Part shown: in pieces, positions 26,342 to 35,200 of the stretch
Layout of the letters: every line of letters begins with the position of its first letter
Position numbering within the stretch: the stretch's first letter is position 1
NCBI RefSeq assembly: GCF_000720325.1
Contig: NZ_JOJM01000001.1
Span: 186,001 to 250,000, forward strand
Origin: Streptomyces sp. NRRL B-1347
Lineage (GTDB): Bacteria > Actinomycetota > Actinomycetes > Streptomycetales > Streptomycetaceae
DNA: 64,000 bases
Reading direction: 5' to 3'
Made by a program: the position numbers and the translations under genes
Notes under the pieces: model-generated
Told to the model about the DNA's origin: nothing
Databases searched by the model: none
Seen by the model: the letters and a program-made list of their open reading frames with translations, nothing else

Positions 26342-27105
26342 CGTCGGGAAGCGGCGGCGTGATGCTCGACTACGGCAAGGAGGCCGTCCGGTACGACGCG
26401 TCGCGCGGCGGTGAGCCACGGGCCGCCGCCGCGGCCGCCGCGGTCCTCTCGCTGCTGCCGCCGGGCACCCGCACCCTGCTCGACGTGGCCTGCGGCACGG
26501 GCCTCGTCACCCGGCGGCTCGCCGACCGGCCGGGCCTCGCCGTGACCGGCGTGGACGCGACGTACGCCATGGCCCGCATGGCCGCCGAGCGCGTCCCCGG
26601 CGCCGTCGTCCTGGGCGACAGCCGCCGACTGCCGTTCCCCGACGGCGCGTTCGACGCGGTGGCCACGGTGTGGCTGCTGCACCTGTTCGCCCGGCCGGAG
26701 GAGGCCGGGGCGGTGGTGGCGGAGTGCGCCCGGGTGCTCAGGCCCGGCGGCCGCTTCGTCACCACCGTCGACAAGGCCGCGTCGCACGACGTGGGCAGCG
26801 ACATCGACGCCGCCCTCGCGGGCCGCCCGGTCCGCACGCCCGTGGACGGCGCGGCCCGCGTCGAGGGCTACGCCGCGGCGTGCGGGTTCGTCCCCGCGGG
26901 CCGCGCCCGCTTCACCGGGCACGGCCAGGGCCGCAGCCCGCGCAGCACCGCCGAGGACCTGTTCCGCGGCTGGTTCACCAGCATTCCGACGGACAGCGCC
27001 ATGGCGCGGGGGTACGCTGCGCGGCTCGCGGAGCTGCCGGACCAGGACGTGCGGCGGCCCGACCCGGAGTTCGCGCTGCGCGCGTTCACGAAGAGCGCCT
27101 CCTGA
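26338..27105 (+). CDS. Class I SAM-dependent methyltransferase
   Basis: 255 residues; GTG 26338 overlaps the PCD stop as GTGA. Motif I is TLLDVACGTGLVTRRLA, the acidic loop GVDATYAMARMAAERV, post-I LGDSRRLPFPDGAFDAVATVW and motif III VLRPGGRFVTTVD, in the Methyltransf_11 arrangement typical of small-molecule methylases. Substrate unknown. Coupling to the pterin dehydratase is conserved-looking but unexplained. Confidence 0.85.
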   Translation: MTSGSGGVMLDYGKEAVRYDASRGGEPRAAAAAAAVLSLLPPGTRTLLDVACGTGLVTRRLADRPGLAVTGVDATYAMARMAAERVPGAVVLGDSRRLPFPDGAFDAVATVWLLHLFARPEEAGAVVAECARVLRPGGRFVTTVDKAASHDVGSDIDAALAGRPVRTPVDGAARVEGYAAACGFVPAGRARFTGHGQGRSPRSTAEDLFRGWFTSIPTDSAMARGYAARLAELPDQDVRRPDPEFALRAFTKSAS

Positions 27106-27220
27106 CCGCCCCGGAACGGCACCGCTCGGTTTGCCGAAACAGCAACGGAACTGGCCGTCCTCGGCAAGCCGACGCAGGCTGGCAGCGTTCGCGAAGACCA
27201 GGTGAGAGGGCGGCGGAACG

Positions 27221-28189
27221 ATGACGGCGTACGAGACCGAGACCGAGACCGACGGACACGGCTCCCACGGCTCCCATGAGGGCCACGGCCATGGACACAG
27301 CCACGGGCACGGCCACAGCCACGGCGACCACGACATCGACTGGGCCGAGATGGCCCCCGTACTGGAGCAGAACGCCGAGGTCACCGCCCCGGTGTACCGC
27401 CAGGCCGCCGCGTGGCTGCGGGAGCTGCGCGCGGCGGGCGCCGAGCCCTCCCTGGTCGTCGACGCGGGCAGCGGCCCGGGCGTGGTCAGCTGTCTGCTCG
27501 CGGAGGCGTTCCCCCAGGCCGAGGTGGTCGCGGCGGACCCGGAGCGGGCCCTGCTCGACCGGGCCGAGGCGCGCGCGGCCCGCCTGGGGCTCGGCGGCCG
27601 GGTGCGCGCGCACCGCGCGGAACTCCCCGACGGCCTGGGCGAGCTGCCGCCCGCCGACCTGATCTGGGCGGCGCGCTCCGTGCACCACGTGGGCGACCAG
27701 GTCGCCGCGCTCACCGCGCTCGGGGAGCGGCTCGCGCCGGGCGGCGCGCTTGCGGTCCTCGAAGGCGGCCTGCCGCCGCGCAGCCTGCCGCGCGACATCG
27801 GCATGGGCCGCCCGGGCCTGCAGGCCCGCCTGGACGCGGCCAACGAGCAGTGGTTCACGCGCATGCGCGCCTCCCTGCCCGGCGCCGCGGAGGTCACGGA
27901 GGACTGGGCCGCGCTGCTCGGGGCGGCGGGCCTGCGCCACGTGGCGACGCGCACGTTCCTGCTCGACCTGCCCGCGCCCCTGGACGAGCGGGCGCGGGCG
28001 CACGCCATCTCCACCTTCGAGCGCTACCGCGACCTGGCGGCCGCCGAGGGGCCCGAGGAGCTCGCGGCGGACGACGTGGCGGTCCTGAACCGGCTGCTCG
28101 ACCCCGATGACCCGCAGGGCCTGCACCGCCGCAGGGACATGTTCCTGCTGGTGGCGCACACGGTGCACGTGGCGGTGAAGGAGGGCTGA
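27221..28189 (+). CDS. SAM-dependent methyltransferase with His-rich N-terminus
   Basis: 322 residues from ATG 27221 (GGTGAGAGGGCGGCGG upstream). Residues about 12-38 are dominated by His and Gly (GHGSHGSHEGHGHGHSHGHG), followed by a methyltransferase domain: LVVDAGSGPGVVSCLLAEAF (motif I), VVAADPERALLDRAEARA (motif II), ADLIWAARSVHHVGDQ and LAPGGALAVLEGG. The His-rich head resembles metal-chelating tails of Ni, Zn or Co proteins, so the enzyme may bind a metal or be involved in metal handling. The repeated part contains two 18-base units (27287-27322) encoding GHGHSH. The gene follows the other methyltransferase after 115 bases. Confidence 0.85.
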   Translation: MTAYETETETDGHGSHGSHEGHGHGHSHGHGHSHGDHDIDWAEMAPVLEQNAEVTAPVYRQAAAWLRELRAAGAEPSLVVDAGSGPGVVSCLLAEAFPQAEVVAADPERALLDRAEARAARLGLGGRVRAHRAELPDGLGELPPADLIWAARSVHHVGDQVAALTALGERLAPGGALAVLEGGLPPRSLPRDIGMGRPGLQARLDAANEQWFTRMRASLPGAAEVTEDWAALLGAAGLRHVATRTFLLDLPAPLDERARAHAISTFERYRDLAAAEGPEELAADDVAVLNRLLDPDDPQGLHRRRDMFLLVAHTVHVAVKEG

Positions 28190-28227
28190 CCCGGGCGCCC
28201 GGGGCGCCCCGCGGCCGGTGGTCCGCC

Positions 28228-28953
28228 CTACGACCGCAGCTCGTCGAGCCGGGCGAGCGCGTCGCGCACCGCCTCCCGCTCCTCATCGCCGAGCCCGTCC
28301 AGGGCGGCGTCGTCGAGCCCGATCCCGGCGGCCCGCTCCAGGAGGTGCCGCGCGCGCTCGTCGTCCCCCTGCCGCTGGGCGATGTCCCCGCGCAGCACGA
28401 GCAGCCGCAGGTGCTGCGCGGGCGTGGGCCGCTCGTCCGTCAGGCCGAGGGCGCGGTCGATGACCTTGGCCGCGCCCGCCAGGTCCTCCTTGGAGTCGAC
28501 GAAGAGGTCGGCGACGTGCAGCGCCCGCGCGAAGGTCTCCTTCGGCGCGGGCCGGTGGCTCTGGTCCTCACCGATCTGCTGCCCGACGCGGATGCTGTTG
28601 CCCGCGGGGTCGGTCAGCAGGAACTGCCGCACGCCGTACGACATGTCCTTCAGCGGCCCGATCCGGGGCAGCCCCCGCCTCGGCACCTTGCCGTACGCGG
28701 CCTTGAGCCCGGCCCGGAACGTCGCGTACAGCGCGTCCACGTCGTCGGTGAGGACGTAGCACCCCGAGTACGAACCGGCGGGGTCGTACTGCTTCATGCC
28801 GAAGAACTGGAGCTCCACGGAGCCGCGTTCGACGACGGCGTACGCGTACGGGCTCTTCTGGAGGTAGGTCGTCTCGAAACCGAGGGCGGTGTAGAAGTCG
28901 ACGACCGGCTGGACGGACTGACAGGGGAGCAGCGGGATGGTTTTCTCAGCCAT
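28228..28953 (-). CDS. VOC family protein with helical C-terminal extension
   Basis: 241 residues from ATG 28953. The N-terminal 125 residues have a glyoxalase/bleomycin-resistance fold (MAEKTIPLLPCQSVQPVVDFYTALGFETTY is the typical opening; RQFLLTDPAGNSIRVGQQIG the typical end). A TPR-like helical tail follows (ALHVADLFVDSKEDLAGAAK, LRLLVLRGDIAQRQGDDERA). Such proteins are annotated as bleomycin-resistance or glyoxalase relatives; the tail probably mediates protein contact. It is divergent from the conflict-system operon, with a 121-base region between them that contains an AT-rich patch (about 28962-28984). Confidence 0.8.
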   Translation of the reverse strand: MAEKTIPLLPCQSVQPVVDFYTALGFETTYLQKSPYAYAVVERGSVELQFFGMKQYDPAGSYSGCYVLTDDVDALYATFRAGLKAAYGKVPRRGLPRIGPLKDMSYGVRQFLLTDPAGNSIRVGQQIGEDQSHRPAPKETFARALHVADLFVDSKEDLAGAAKVIDRALGLTDERPTPAQHLRLLVLRGDIAQRQGDDERARHLLERAAGIGLDDAALDGLGDEEREAVRDALARLDELRS

Positions 28954-29074
28954 CCCGCCAGTCTAGTCAAACTTGAATAATTGGCGGGCGGGGATGCGTA
29001 TTCACGCGCCGTGGCGGACGTAGATTTCGCCACTTCGCCCTTAGGGAAGGCCACTTGGGGCTACGTTCTGCCGC

Positions 29075-29431
29075 ATGAGGGAGCTGATGCGCTGGGAGTC
29101 CGACGACGGGCCCGTCGTCGTGGAGGTGGACTCGCGGGACGTGGGCTACCGGTCCGTCTCGCGCCGGGACGAGGACGGGATCCGGGAGGTGGAGGGCCGC
29201 TTCGAGGCGGCCCTCGGCAATGTGCGCGGCGCCGCGCTCTCGGCGCTCCGGACGTTCCGGGAGCGGGCGCTCGACCCGGACGGGATCGAGCTGGAGTTCG
29301 GCGTGAAGCTGAGCGCCGCCGCGGGCGCCGTCATCGCCAGGACCGCCGCCGAAGGACATCTGACGGTCAAGCTGACGTGGTCGAAAGGGGACGCCCCAGG
29401 GGGCGCGGAAGGCGCCGCGCGGGGCGAATAA
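29075..29431 (+). CDS. Trypsin-co-occurring domain (Trypco1, CU044_2847-type) protein
   Basis: 118 residues from ATG 29075. The protein runs RELMRWESDDGPVVVEVDS ... IREVEGRFEAALGNVRGAAL ... PDGIELEFGVKLSAAAGAVI ... HLTVKLTW: a small beta-rich unit with a central helix. This is the pattern I know from CU044_2847-family proteins, also described as trypsin-co-occurring domain 1, which stand next to trypsin-like proteases in vWA-MoxR-VMAP systems. Its molecular task is unknown; it may be the inhibitor, substrate or adaptor of the protease. The stop overlaps the start of the protease gene (TAATG). Confidence 0.75.
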   Translation: MRELMRWESDDGPVVVEVDSRDVGYRSVSRRDEDGIREVEGRFEAALGNVRGAALSALRTFRERALDPDGIELEFGVKLSAAAGAVIARTAAEGHLTVKLTWSKGDAPGGAEGAARGE

Positions 29432-31164
29432 TGGCGGACATGCACTGGCGTGCCCGCATCCGCGCGGTCGGCGGCGGCCCGCCGTTGGGGGCGGGCGTGC
29501 TGGTCGACGGCGAGCGGGTGATCACCTGCGCCCACGTCGTCGACGGCCGCGACGAGGTCCGCGTGGCCCTGCCCGGAGTCGCCGGTGAGGAACCGGCGCG
29601 CGTCGTGTGGACGGGCCGCTGGCGTGAGCTGGGCGACCGCGGCGACATCGCGGTGCTCGCTCTCGACCGCCCCGTGGCCGTGCCGCCCTGCGCCCTCGCG
29701 CCCCTCGGCGCGCTCCGCCCGGACCGCGGCCGCGCCGCCCACGTGCTGCGCGCCCTCGGCTTCCCCGAGGGCCACGAGCGCGACGGCACGTACGTCACGG
29801 TGACCACCAGCGCCGACCGTCAACTGCACGGCGAATGGCTGGAGCTGGACGTCGACAAGGCCCATCTGCGGCGCCTCGGCGAGGGGTTCAGCGGCGCCGG
29901 GGTGTACGAGCCGGTGACCGGGGAGGTCGTCGGCATCGTCACCGACGCCGATCTGGAGGGTGAGCGCGGGGGCGCGCAGGGCCGCATGCTGCCCCTGGAG
30001 ACCGTCCGCCGCCACTGGGAGGGCCTGGACGACCTGCTGCCCCTCGACTGGATGGAGCCCGCGCCGCGCCGCGAGCTGCGGGCCGTCTTCGACGGGGGCG
30101 AACTGAAGCCCGCCGCCGTGGCGTTGGCGGTGCGCCGGGCCTTCCCGACGTTCCTGCGGCAGCTGCCCGCCTTCCGGTCGCCGTGGCACGCCGTGCGGCA
30201 CGTCGCCGAGGAGCTGACCGGCGAGGGCCGCGTCGAACGGCTGCTGCGCGAGCTGCGGGACCACGCGCCCGCCGCCGTCGCCGCCCGTCTCGCCGCCTGG
30301 CTGCGACGCTGGCAGCCGGAGCAGCCGGGCGCCGCCCCGGGCGGCCCGGAAGTGCGGGCCGCGCGCACCGGGTCCCTCATGGTCCGGGTGGAGCCGATGA
30401 CGAAGGCCAAGAGCCTGGACCTGTCCGTGTGCGCCCTCGTCGACGGGGTCCCGGTCGGCCGGGCCGGACCCGTCCGGGTGCGCCCCCAGCAGCTGCGGAC
30501 GAAGGTCGAGGCGCTCCTCGCCGAACAGGTCGGCGCCGTCGCCGCCTTCGACTGGATCGCGGAGTTCGTCGTGCCGCAGGGGCTCATGGGCGAGCCCTTC
30601 GAGGAGTGGCTGCTGCACGAGCCGGGCGCGGCCAGGCCCCGGCCGCTGCGGGCCGTGCCGGTCGTGGTCCGCCACACGGACCGCCTCAAACCCCTCATGG
30701 TCTGCCGCTTCACCCGTGAGCGCTGGGAGACCGTGCGGGCTCGCGGCGAGACCCGGCCCAAGCCCGTCGCCTGCTCCCTGACCTGGGACTACCAGGAGTT
30801 CTACGACTGGCTCGACGGCCAGGAGCAGCTGTGCGCCCTCGCGTACGCGGCGACGCCCGTCGACGCCTGGCTGTCGGCCGCGCTCGACATCGGCATGCCC
30901 ATCATGCTGTGGCGGCGGCGCGACTGCGACGGACCGGGGCACGAGGACTGCGCGTCCGGCACCTTCCTCCGCCGGCTCACCGGGGCGGTGTCGGGACTCG
31001 ACCCCGACCGGCTCCCGTACGAGGTCATGAGGTTGCGCAAGGAGGCCCGCTCCCCGGAGCGGGGCGGCGACGGCCACTGCGGGCACCGGCTGACGCTGTT
31101 CTGGGACGACCCGGAGCGCAGGCCCGATCCGCCGCTGGCCATGGGGAACAAGGAGAGGGGCTGA
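29431..31164 (+). CDS. Trypsin-like serine protease fused to VMAP-C-like domain
   Basis: 577 residues from ATG 29431. Residues 1-200 are a chymotrypsin-fold protease with His35 (VITCAHVVDG), Asp72 (RGDIAVLALD) and Ser154 (GEGFSGAGVYE). There is no signal peptide, so it acts in the cytoplasm. A helical middle (about 210-310; LRAVFDGGELKPAAVALAVR) resembles an effector-associated domain. The C-terminal 250 residues match the VMAP-C pattern: paired strands with PVGRAGPVRVRPQQLRTKVEALL, then IAEFVVPQGLMGEPFEEWLL and PLRAVPVVVRHTDRLKPL, and a Trp-rich end. In the published model of these systems VMAP links protease or other effectors to the MoxR ATPase. Head-to-tail coupling with both neighbours (1-base overlap before, 1-base gap after) indicates an operon. 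Confidence 0.8.
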   Translation: MADMHWRARIRAVGGGPPLGAGVLVDGERVITCAHVVDGRDEVRVALPGVAGEEPARVVWTGRWRELGDRGDIAVLALDRPVAVPPCALAPLGALRPDRGRAAHVLRALGFPEGHERDGTYVTVTTSADRQLHGEWLELDVDKAHLRRLGEGFSGAGVYEPVTGEVVGIVTDADLEGERGGAQGRMLPLETVRRHWEGLDDLLPLDWMEPAPRRELRAVFDGGELKPAAVALAVRRAFPTFLRQLPAFRSPWHAVRHVAEELTGEGRVERLLRELRDHAPAAVAARLAAWLRRWQPEQPGAAPGGPEVRAARTGSLMVRVEPMTKAKSLDLSVCALVDGVPVGRAGPVRVRPQQLRTKVEALLAEQVGAVAAFDWIAEFVVPQGLMGEPFEEWLLHEPGAARPRPLRAVPVVVRHTDRLKPLMVCRFTRERWETVRARGETRPKPVACSLTWDYQEFYDWLDGQEQLCALAYAATPVDAWLSAALDIGMPIMLWRRRDCDGPGHEDCASGTFLRRLTGAVSGLDPDRLPYEVMRLRKEARSPERGGDGHCGHRLTLFWDDPERRPDPPLAMGNKERG

Positions 31165-31165
31165 G

Positions 31166-32212
31166 GTGACCGCACACCCGTCGCACGCCTGGCACGTCTA
31201 CACCGGCGGCCGCACCCCGCACGACCGCGTCGACCAGCTGCCCGACCCGCCGCCCTGGCGGCGCTTCACCGGCGGCCCGCCGCTGCCCACCCCGCCCGGC
31301 GACAGCGGCAACCGGCACGCCGCCGTCAGCTACCGCCCCGGTCCCGACGCCGTACGCCAGGTCAACGCCGCCCTCTACCTGCGCAGGCCGCTCCTGGTCA
31401 CCGGCGCCCCCGGCACCGGCAAGTCGTCCCTCGCCTACGCCGTCGCCCACGAACTCGGGCTCGGCAAGGTCCTGCACTGGCCCATCACCAGCCGCGTCAC
31501 CCTGCGCGAAGGCCTGTACGCGTACGACCCGCTGACCCGTCTGTACGCCGCCGGGCGCGCCCGCGAAGGGGCCGCGGAGCCAGCGGCGGCCGACGACATC
31601 GGCGACTATCTGCGCCTCGGCCCGCTCGGCACCGCCCTGCTGCCCTACGCGCGCCCCCGGGTGCTGCTCGTCGACGAGATCGACAAGAGCGACATCGACC
31701 TGCCGAACGACCTCCTCACCATCTTCGAGAAGGGGTCGTACGAACTCGTCGAGCTGGCCCGGCGCGCCGAGCCCACCGCCGAGGTGATGACGGCCGACAG
31801 CACCACGGACCGCGTCGAGATCCGCGACGGCACCGTCACCTGCCGCGCCTTCCCCTTCGTGGTCATGACCAGCAACGGCGAGCGCGAGTTCCCGCCCGCG
31901 TTCCTGCGCCGCTGCGTGACCGTCGACCTGAAGCAGCCCGCCACCGTCGAGGAGCTGACCGCGATCGTCAGCGAGCACCTCGGCGGAGTCGTCGGCGACG
32001 GCTCGGGCGCGCTGCCCCAGGGCGCGCACGACGTCATCCAGCGCTTCTTCGACCGGCGCGGCGGCGGGCTGCTCGCCAACGACCAGCTCCTGAACGCCAT
32101 CTACATGTGCCATCATGCGGCCTTCGGTGAACCGCCGGAGTCCGTACGGGAGCTGGCCGACCAGGTCGCCCCGTACCTGAGCAGCGAGGCGACCGGCGCC
32201 GATGACGCTTGA
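31166..32212 (+). CDS. MoxR-type AAA ATPase of the conflict system
   Basis: 348 residues from GTG 31166, one base after the previous stop. Walker A GAPGTGKSS (residues 80-88), Walker B VLLVDEIDKSDIDLPNDLL (166-184), sensor 1 MTSNGEREFPPAFLRRC and the lid region place it among the MoxR/AAA_5 ATPases. MoxR proteins work with vWA partners to remodel targets; the vWA-like partner is the next gene, whose start lies 11 bases inside this one. An 18-residue segment (AAGRAREGAAEPAAADDIGD) between Walker A and B is a loop typical of this subgroup. Confidence 0.88.
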   Translation: MTAHPSHAWHVYTGGRTPHDRVDQLPDPPPWRRFTGGPPLPTPPGDSGNRHAAVSYRPGPDAVRQVNAALYLRRPLLVTGAPGTGKSSLAYAVAHELGLGKVLHWPITSRVTLREGLYAYDPLTRLYAAGRAREGAAEPAAADDIGDYLRLGPLGTALLPYARPRVLLVDEIDKSDIDLPNDLLTIFEKGSYELVELARRAEPTAEVMTADSTTDRVEIRDGTVTCRAFPFVVMTSNGEREFPPAFLRRCVTVDLKQPATVEELTAIVSEHLGGVVGDGSGALPQGAHDVIQRFFDRRGGGLLANDQLLNAIYMCHHAAFGEPPESVRELADQVAPYLSSEATGADDA

Positions 32213-35200
32213 CCGGCTGCGCGCCACCCTTGAGGCCCTCGGCCCGCCGGTCACGCCCCTCGAACTCGCGGAGATGCTGTGGCTCGCCCGCCTGCTGCCC
32301 GAGGCCACCGAGAGCCCCGACGGCACCCGGACGCAGCGCCCGGGCGGACCCCGACTGCCGCCGGACGCCCTCGCGCCGGGCGGCGCACGGGACCCGGAGC
32401 ACCGGCGCCGCCCGCGGCCCGGGCATCCCGACGACGACGCGGAGGAGGCCGCGGCCGAGGACGCCCCGCGGGCCGACGGGACCGGCGGGCGGCCCCTGCA
32501 CCTGCCGCGCGGTGCCGCGCGGCCCGGCACCGACGCCGACGACGTGCTCGTGCCCGCCCCGCAGGCGCTGCGCCACGAACTCGCCATCCAGCGCGCCCTG
32601 CGCCCCCTCAAACGGCGCGTGCCGGACGCCCGCCGCCGCGTCCTGGACGAGGACGCCACCGCCGCGCGCGCCGCGGAGCGCGCGGGACGCCGCCCCTGGG
32701 TGCCCGTCCTGGTGCCCGCCGCCGACCGCCCGCTGCGCCTGGCCCTCGTCGTCGACACCGGCTCCGCCATGACCGTGTGGCGGCCGCTGGCGGGGGAGCT
32801 GCGGGCGGCACTCCAGCGCACCGGCGCGTTCCGCGACATCCGCCTCTGGTACGTCGCCGACCTCGCCACCCGCGTCGGCCTGCGGTCCGCGCCGGGCCGC
32901 CCCGCCGTGCCGCCCGCCGCCGCGGTCGACCCCACGGGGCGTCAGCTGACCCTGGTCCTCAGCGACTGCTCGGGCCCCCACTGGTGGGCGGGGCGCGCAG
33001 GCGAGGCCCTGCACACCTGGGCGCGGCGCGGGCCCACCGCCGTCCTGCAGCCGCTGCCCGAACGCCTCTGGCGGCGCACCGCGGCGCCCACCGTGCCCGG
33101 CCGGGCGATCGCGGCCCGGGCCCTCGCCCCGAACGCCGCGCTCCGCTTCCTCCCGCACCACGGCCGCGCCCACCGCCCCGCCGGGGCCCTGCCCGTGCCC
33201 GTCCTCGAACTCGCGCCGGAGTGGCTCGCCGACTGGGCCGCCCTGGTGACGGCGGCGGGCGACCGCCCCCGCGACACCGCCGTCACCTACGTCGGCGCCG
33301 CCCCGCCCGCCCCCGTCGAACCCCGCACCGACGAGGGCGACCTGCCGATCGCCGAGCGCGTCCTGCGCTTCCAGCTCGCCGCGTCCCGCACGGCCGCCGG
33401 GCTCGCCGCGCACGTGGCCCTCTCGGTGCCCGCGCTGCCCGTGATGCGCCTCATCCAGCAGCGCGTCACCCCCGGCTCCCGGCCGAGCGACCTCGCCGAG
33501 GTCCTGCTCAGCGGCCTCCTTGAACCCGTCGACCTGGAGCGCGGCCTCTACGACTTCGTCCCCGGCGCCCGCGCCGCCCTCATCGAGACCCTGCCGCGCC
33601 CCGAGTCCCTCGCCGTCACCGACCTCCTCACCCGTATCGGCGAGGAGATCGAGGCCCGCGCGGGCTCGGCCGTCCGCTCCTTCCGCGCGGTCGTCCCCGT
33701 CGCGGAAGGCACGGGCACCCGCCAACTGGGCGCGGCGGGCGCGCCGTTCGCGCTGGTCAGCGAGGAGGCGCTCGGGGTGCTGCGGGGGCGGGCGATCCGG
33801 GTGGCGGAGCGGCCGGCGGCGGCGCCCGCCCCGGTCGTGAGCATGCACGGGCGCACCATGTCGCTGGAGATCCACGACGAGGCCTTGGCCGAGTGGTTCG
33901 CCACGTCCGGCGAGGTGTCGGCGCCGCCGGGTCTGACGAACGTTCCCCCGCAGCACACCTTCGTGGGCCGGGCCGCGGAACTGCGGCGCCTGGACGAGGA
34001 GTTGCTCGCCCCCTGTCCGGCATCCGGCGACCTCCGCGCGGTGGTCGTGTGCGGCAGCACAGGGATGGGGAAGTCGGCTCTCGCCGCCTATTGGGGCACC
34101 CGTGAGTCCGTGCGCGCGTCGCTGAACCCGGTGTGGTGGCTGCGCGCGTCGACCCCGGCCGAAGGGCTGGCGGACCTCGCCCACGCCCTGCGGCCCGAGT
34201 CCGCGGACGCCATGTCGCGGGAGGAGGCGAGCGAGTGGGCCGTCGGCTGGCTGGCCGCGCACGACGACTGGGTGCTGCTCCTCGACGGCCCGGAGAGTCC
34301 TGCCGACGTCGCCGCGCTCCTGGAACGCCTGGGCGCGGGCGGCCGGGTCCTGGTCACCAGCAGACGGGCCGACGGCTGGGAGGGCGTCGGCCCGGTCCTG
34401 GAACTGGGCGTGATGCGGCCCGCAGAGGCCGTCGATCTGCTCCGTGCCCGCCTGGACCGGGACGTGGTGGAGGGGGACGCGCACGGCCTCGCCGAAGCGC
34501 TCGGGCACCTGCCGCTCGCCCTGTCGAACGCGGCCGCGTACATGGTGCGGGAAGGGGTGTCGCCCGCCCAGTACCTGATGCTCCTCGAACGCGACCGGTC
34601 CATCCTGAGCGAGGACCGGCCCGGCGTCGGAGACGCCATCCGGGCGGTCCTGCGTACCGTGGACGACCGGCTGGCACGCCGCGTCGTGAACGTGTTCGCC
34701 TGGCTCGCCCCCGAACCGGTCCCGCTGGGCCTGCTGTCCCGCATGGGCAGTGCCGCCGCTCTGGCCCGCGCCGCCGAGACGCTGGCGGGGCTCGGCCTCG
34801 TCAGCCGCGACGGCGACGCGCTGCGGATGCACCCCCTGGTGCAGGACGTCGTCCGCGAGCCGGACGAGAACGACGCGTGGCGCAGCGCGACGGCCCTCCG
34901 GGGCGCCCGGTTCGAAGCTGTGGCCTGCCTCGACGGCGCCCTGCCCGGAGGCGCCGAAGACCCCGCGACCTGGCCGCGCTGGCAGGCGCTGCTGCCGCAC
35001 ATCGACCACCTGGCCGAGCGATCGGAGCCCGAGAACGACTTCGCGGACCTCGCCCCCCTTCTGGAGGAGGCGGCGGACTTTGTCAGCGTGCAAGGAGAGG
35101 TGGAGCGCGGCATCGTCATGCTGCGCCGCGCGGTGGCGGGCAGAGAGCGCAAGGCCGGGGGCGTCTCCACGGAGAGCCTGCGCGCGACCCGGCGCCTCGT

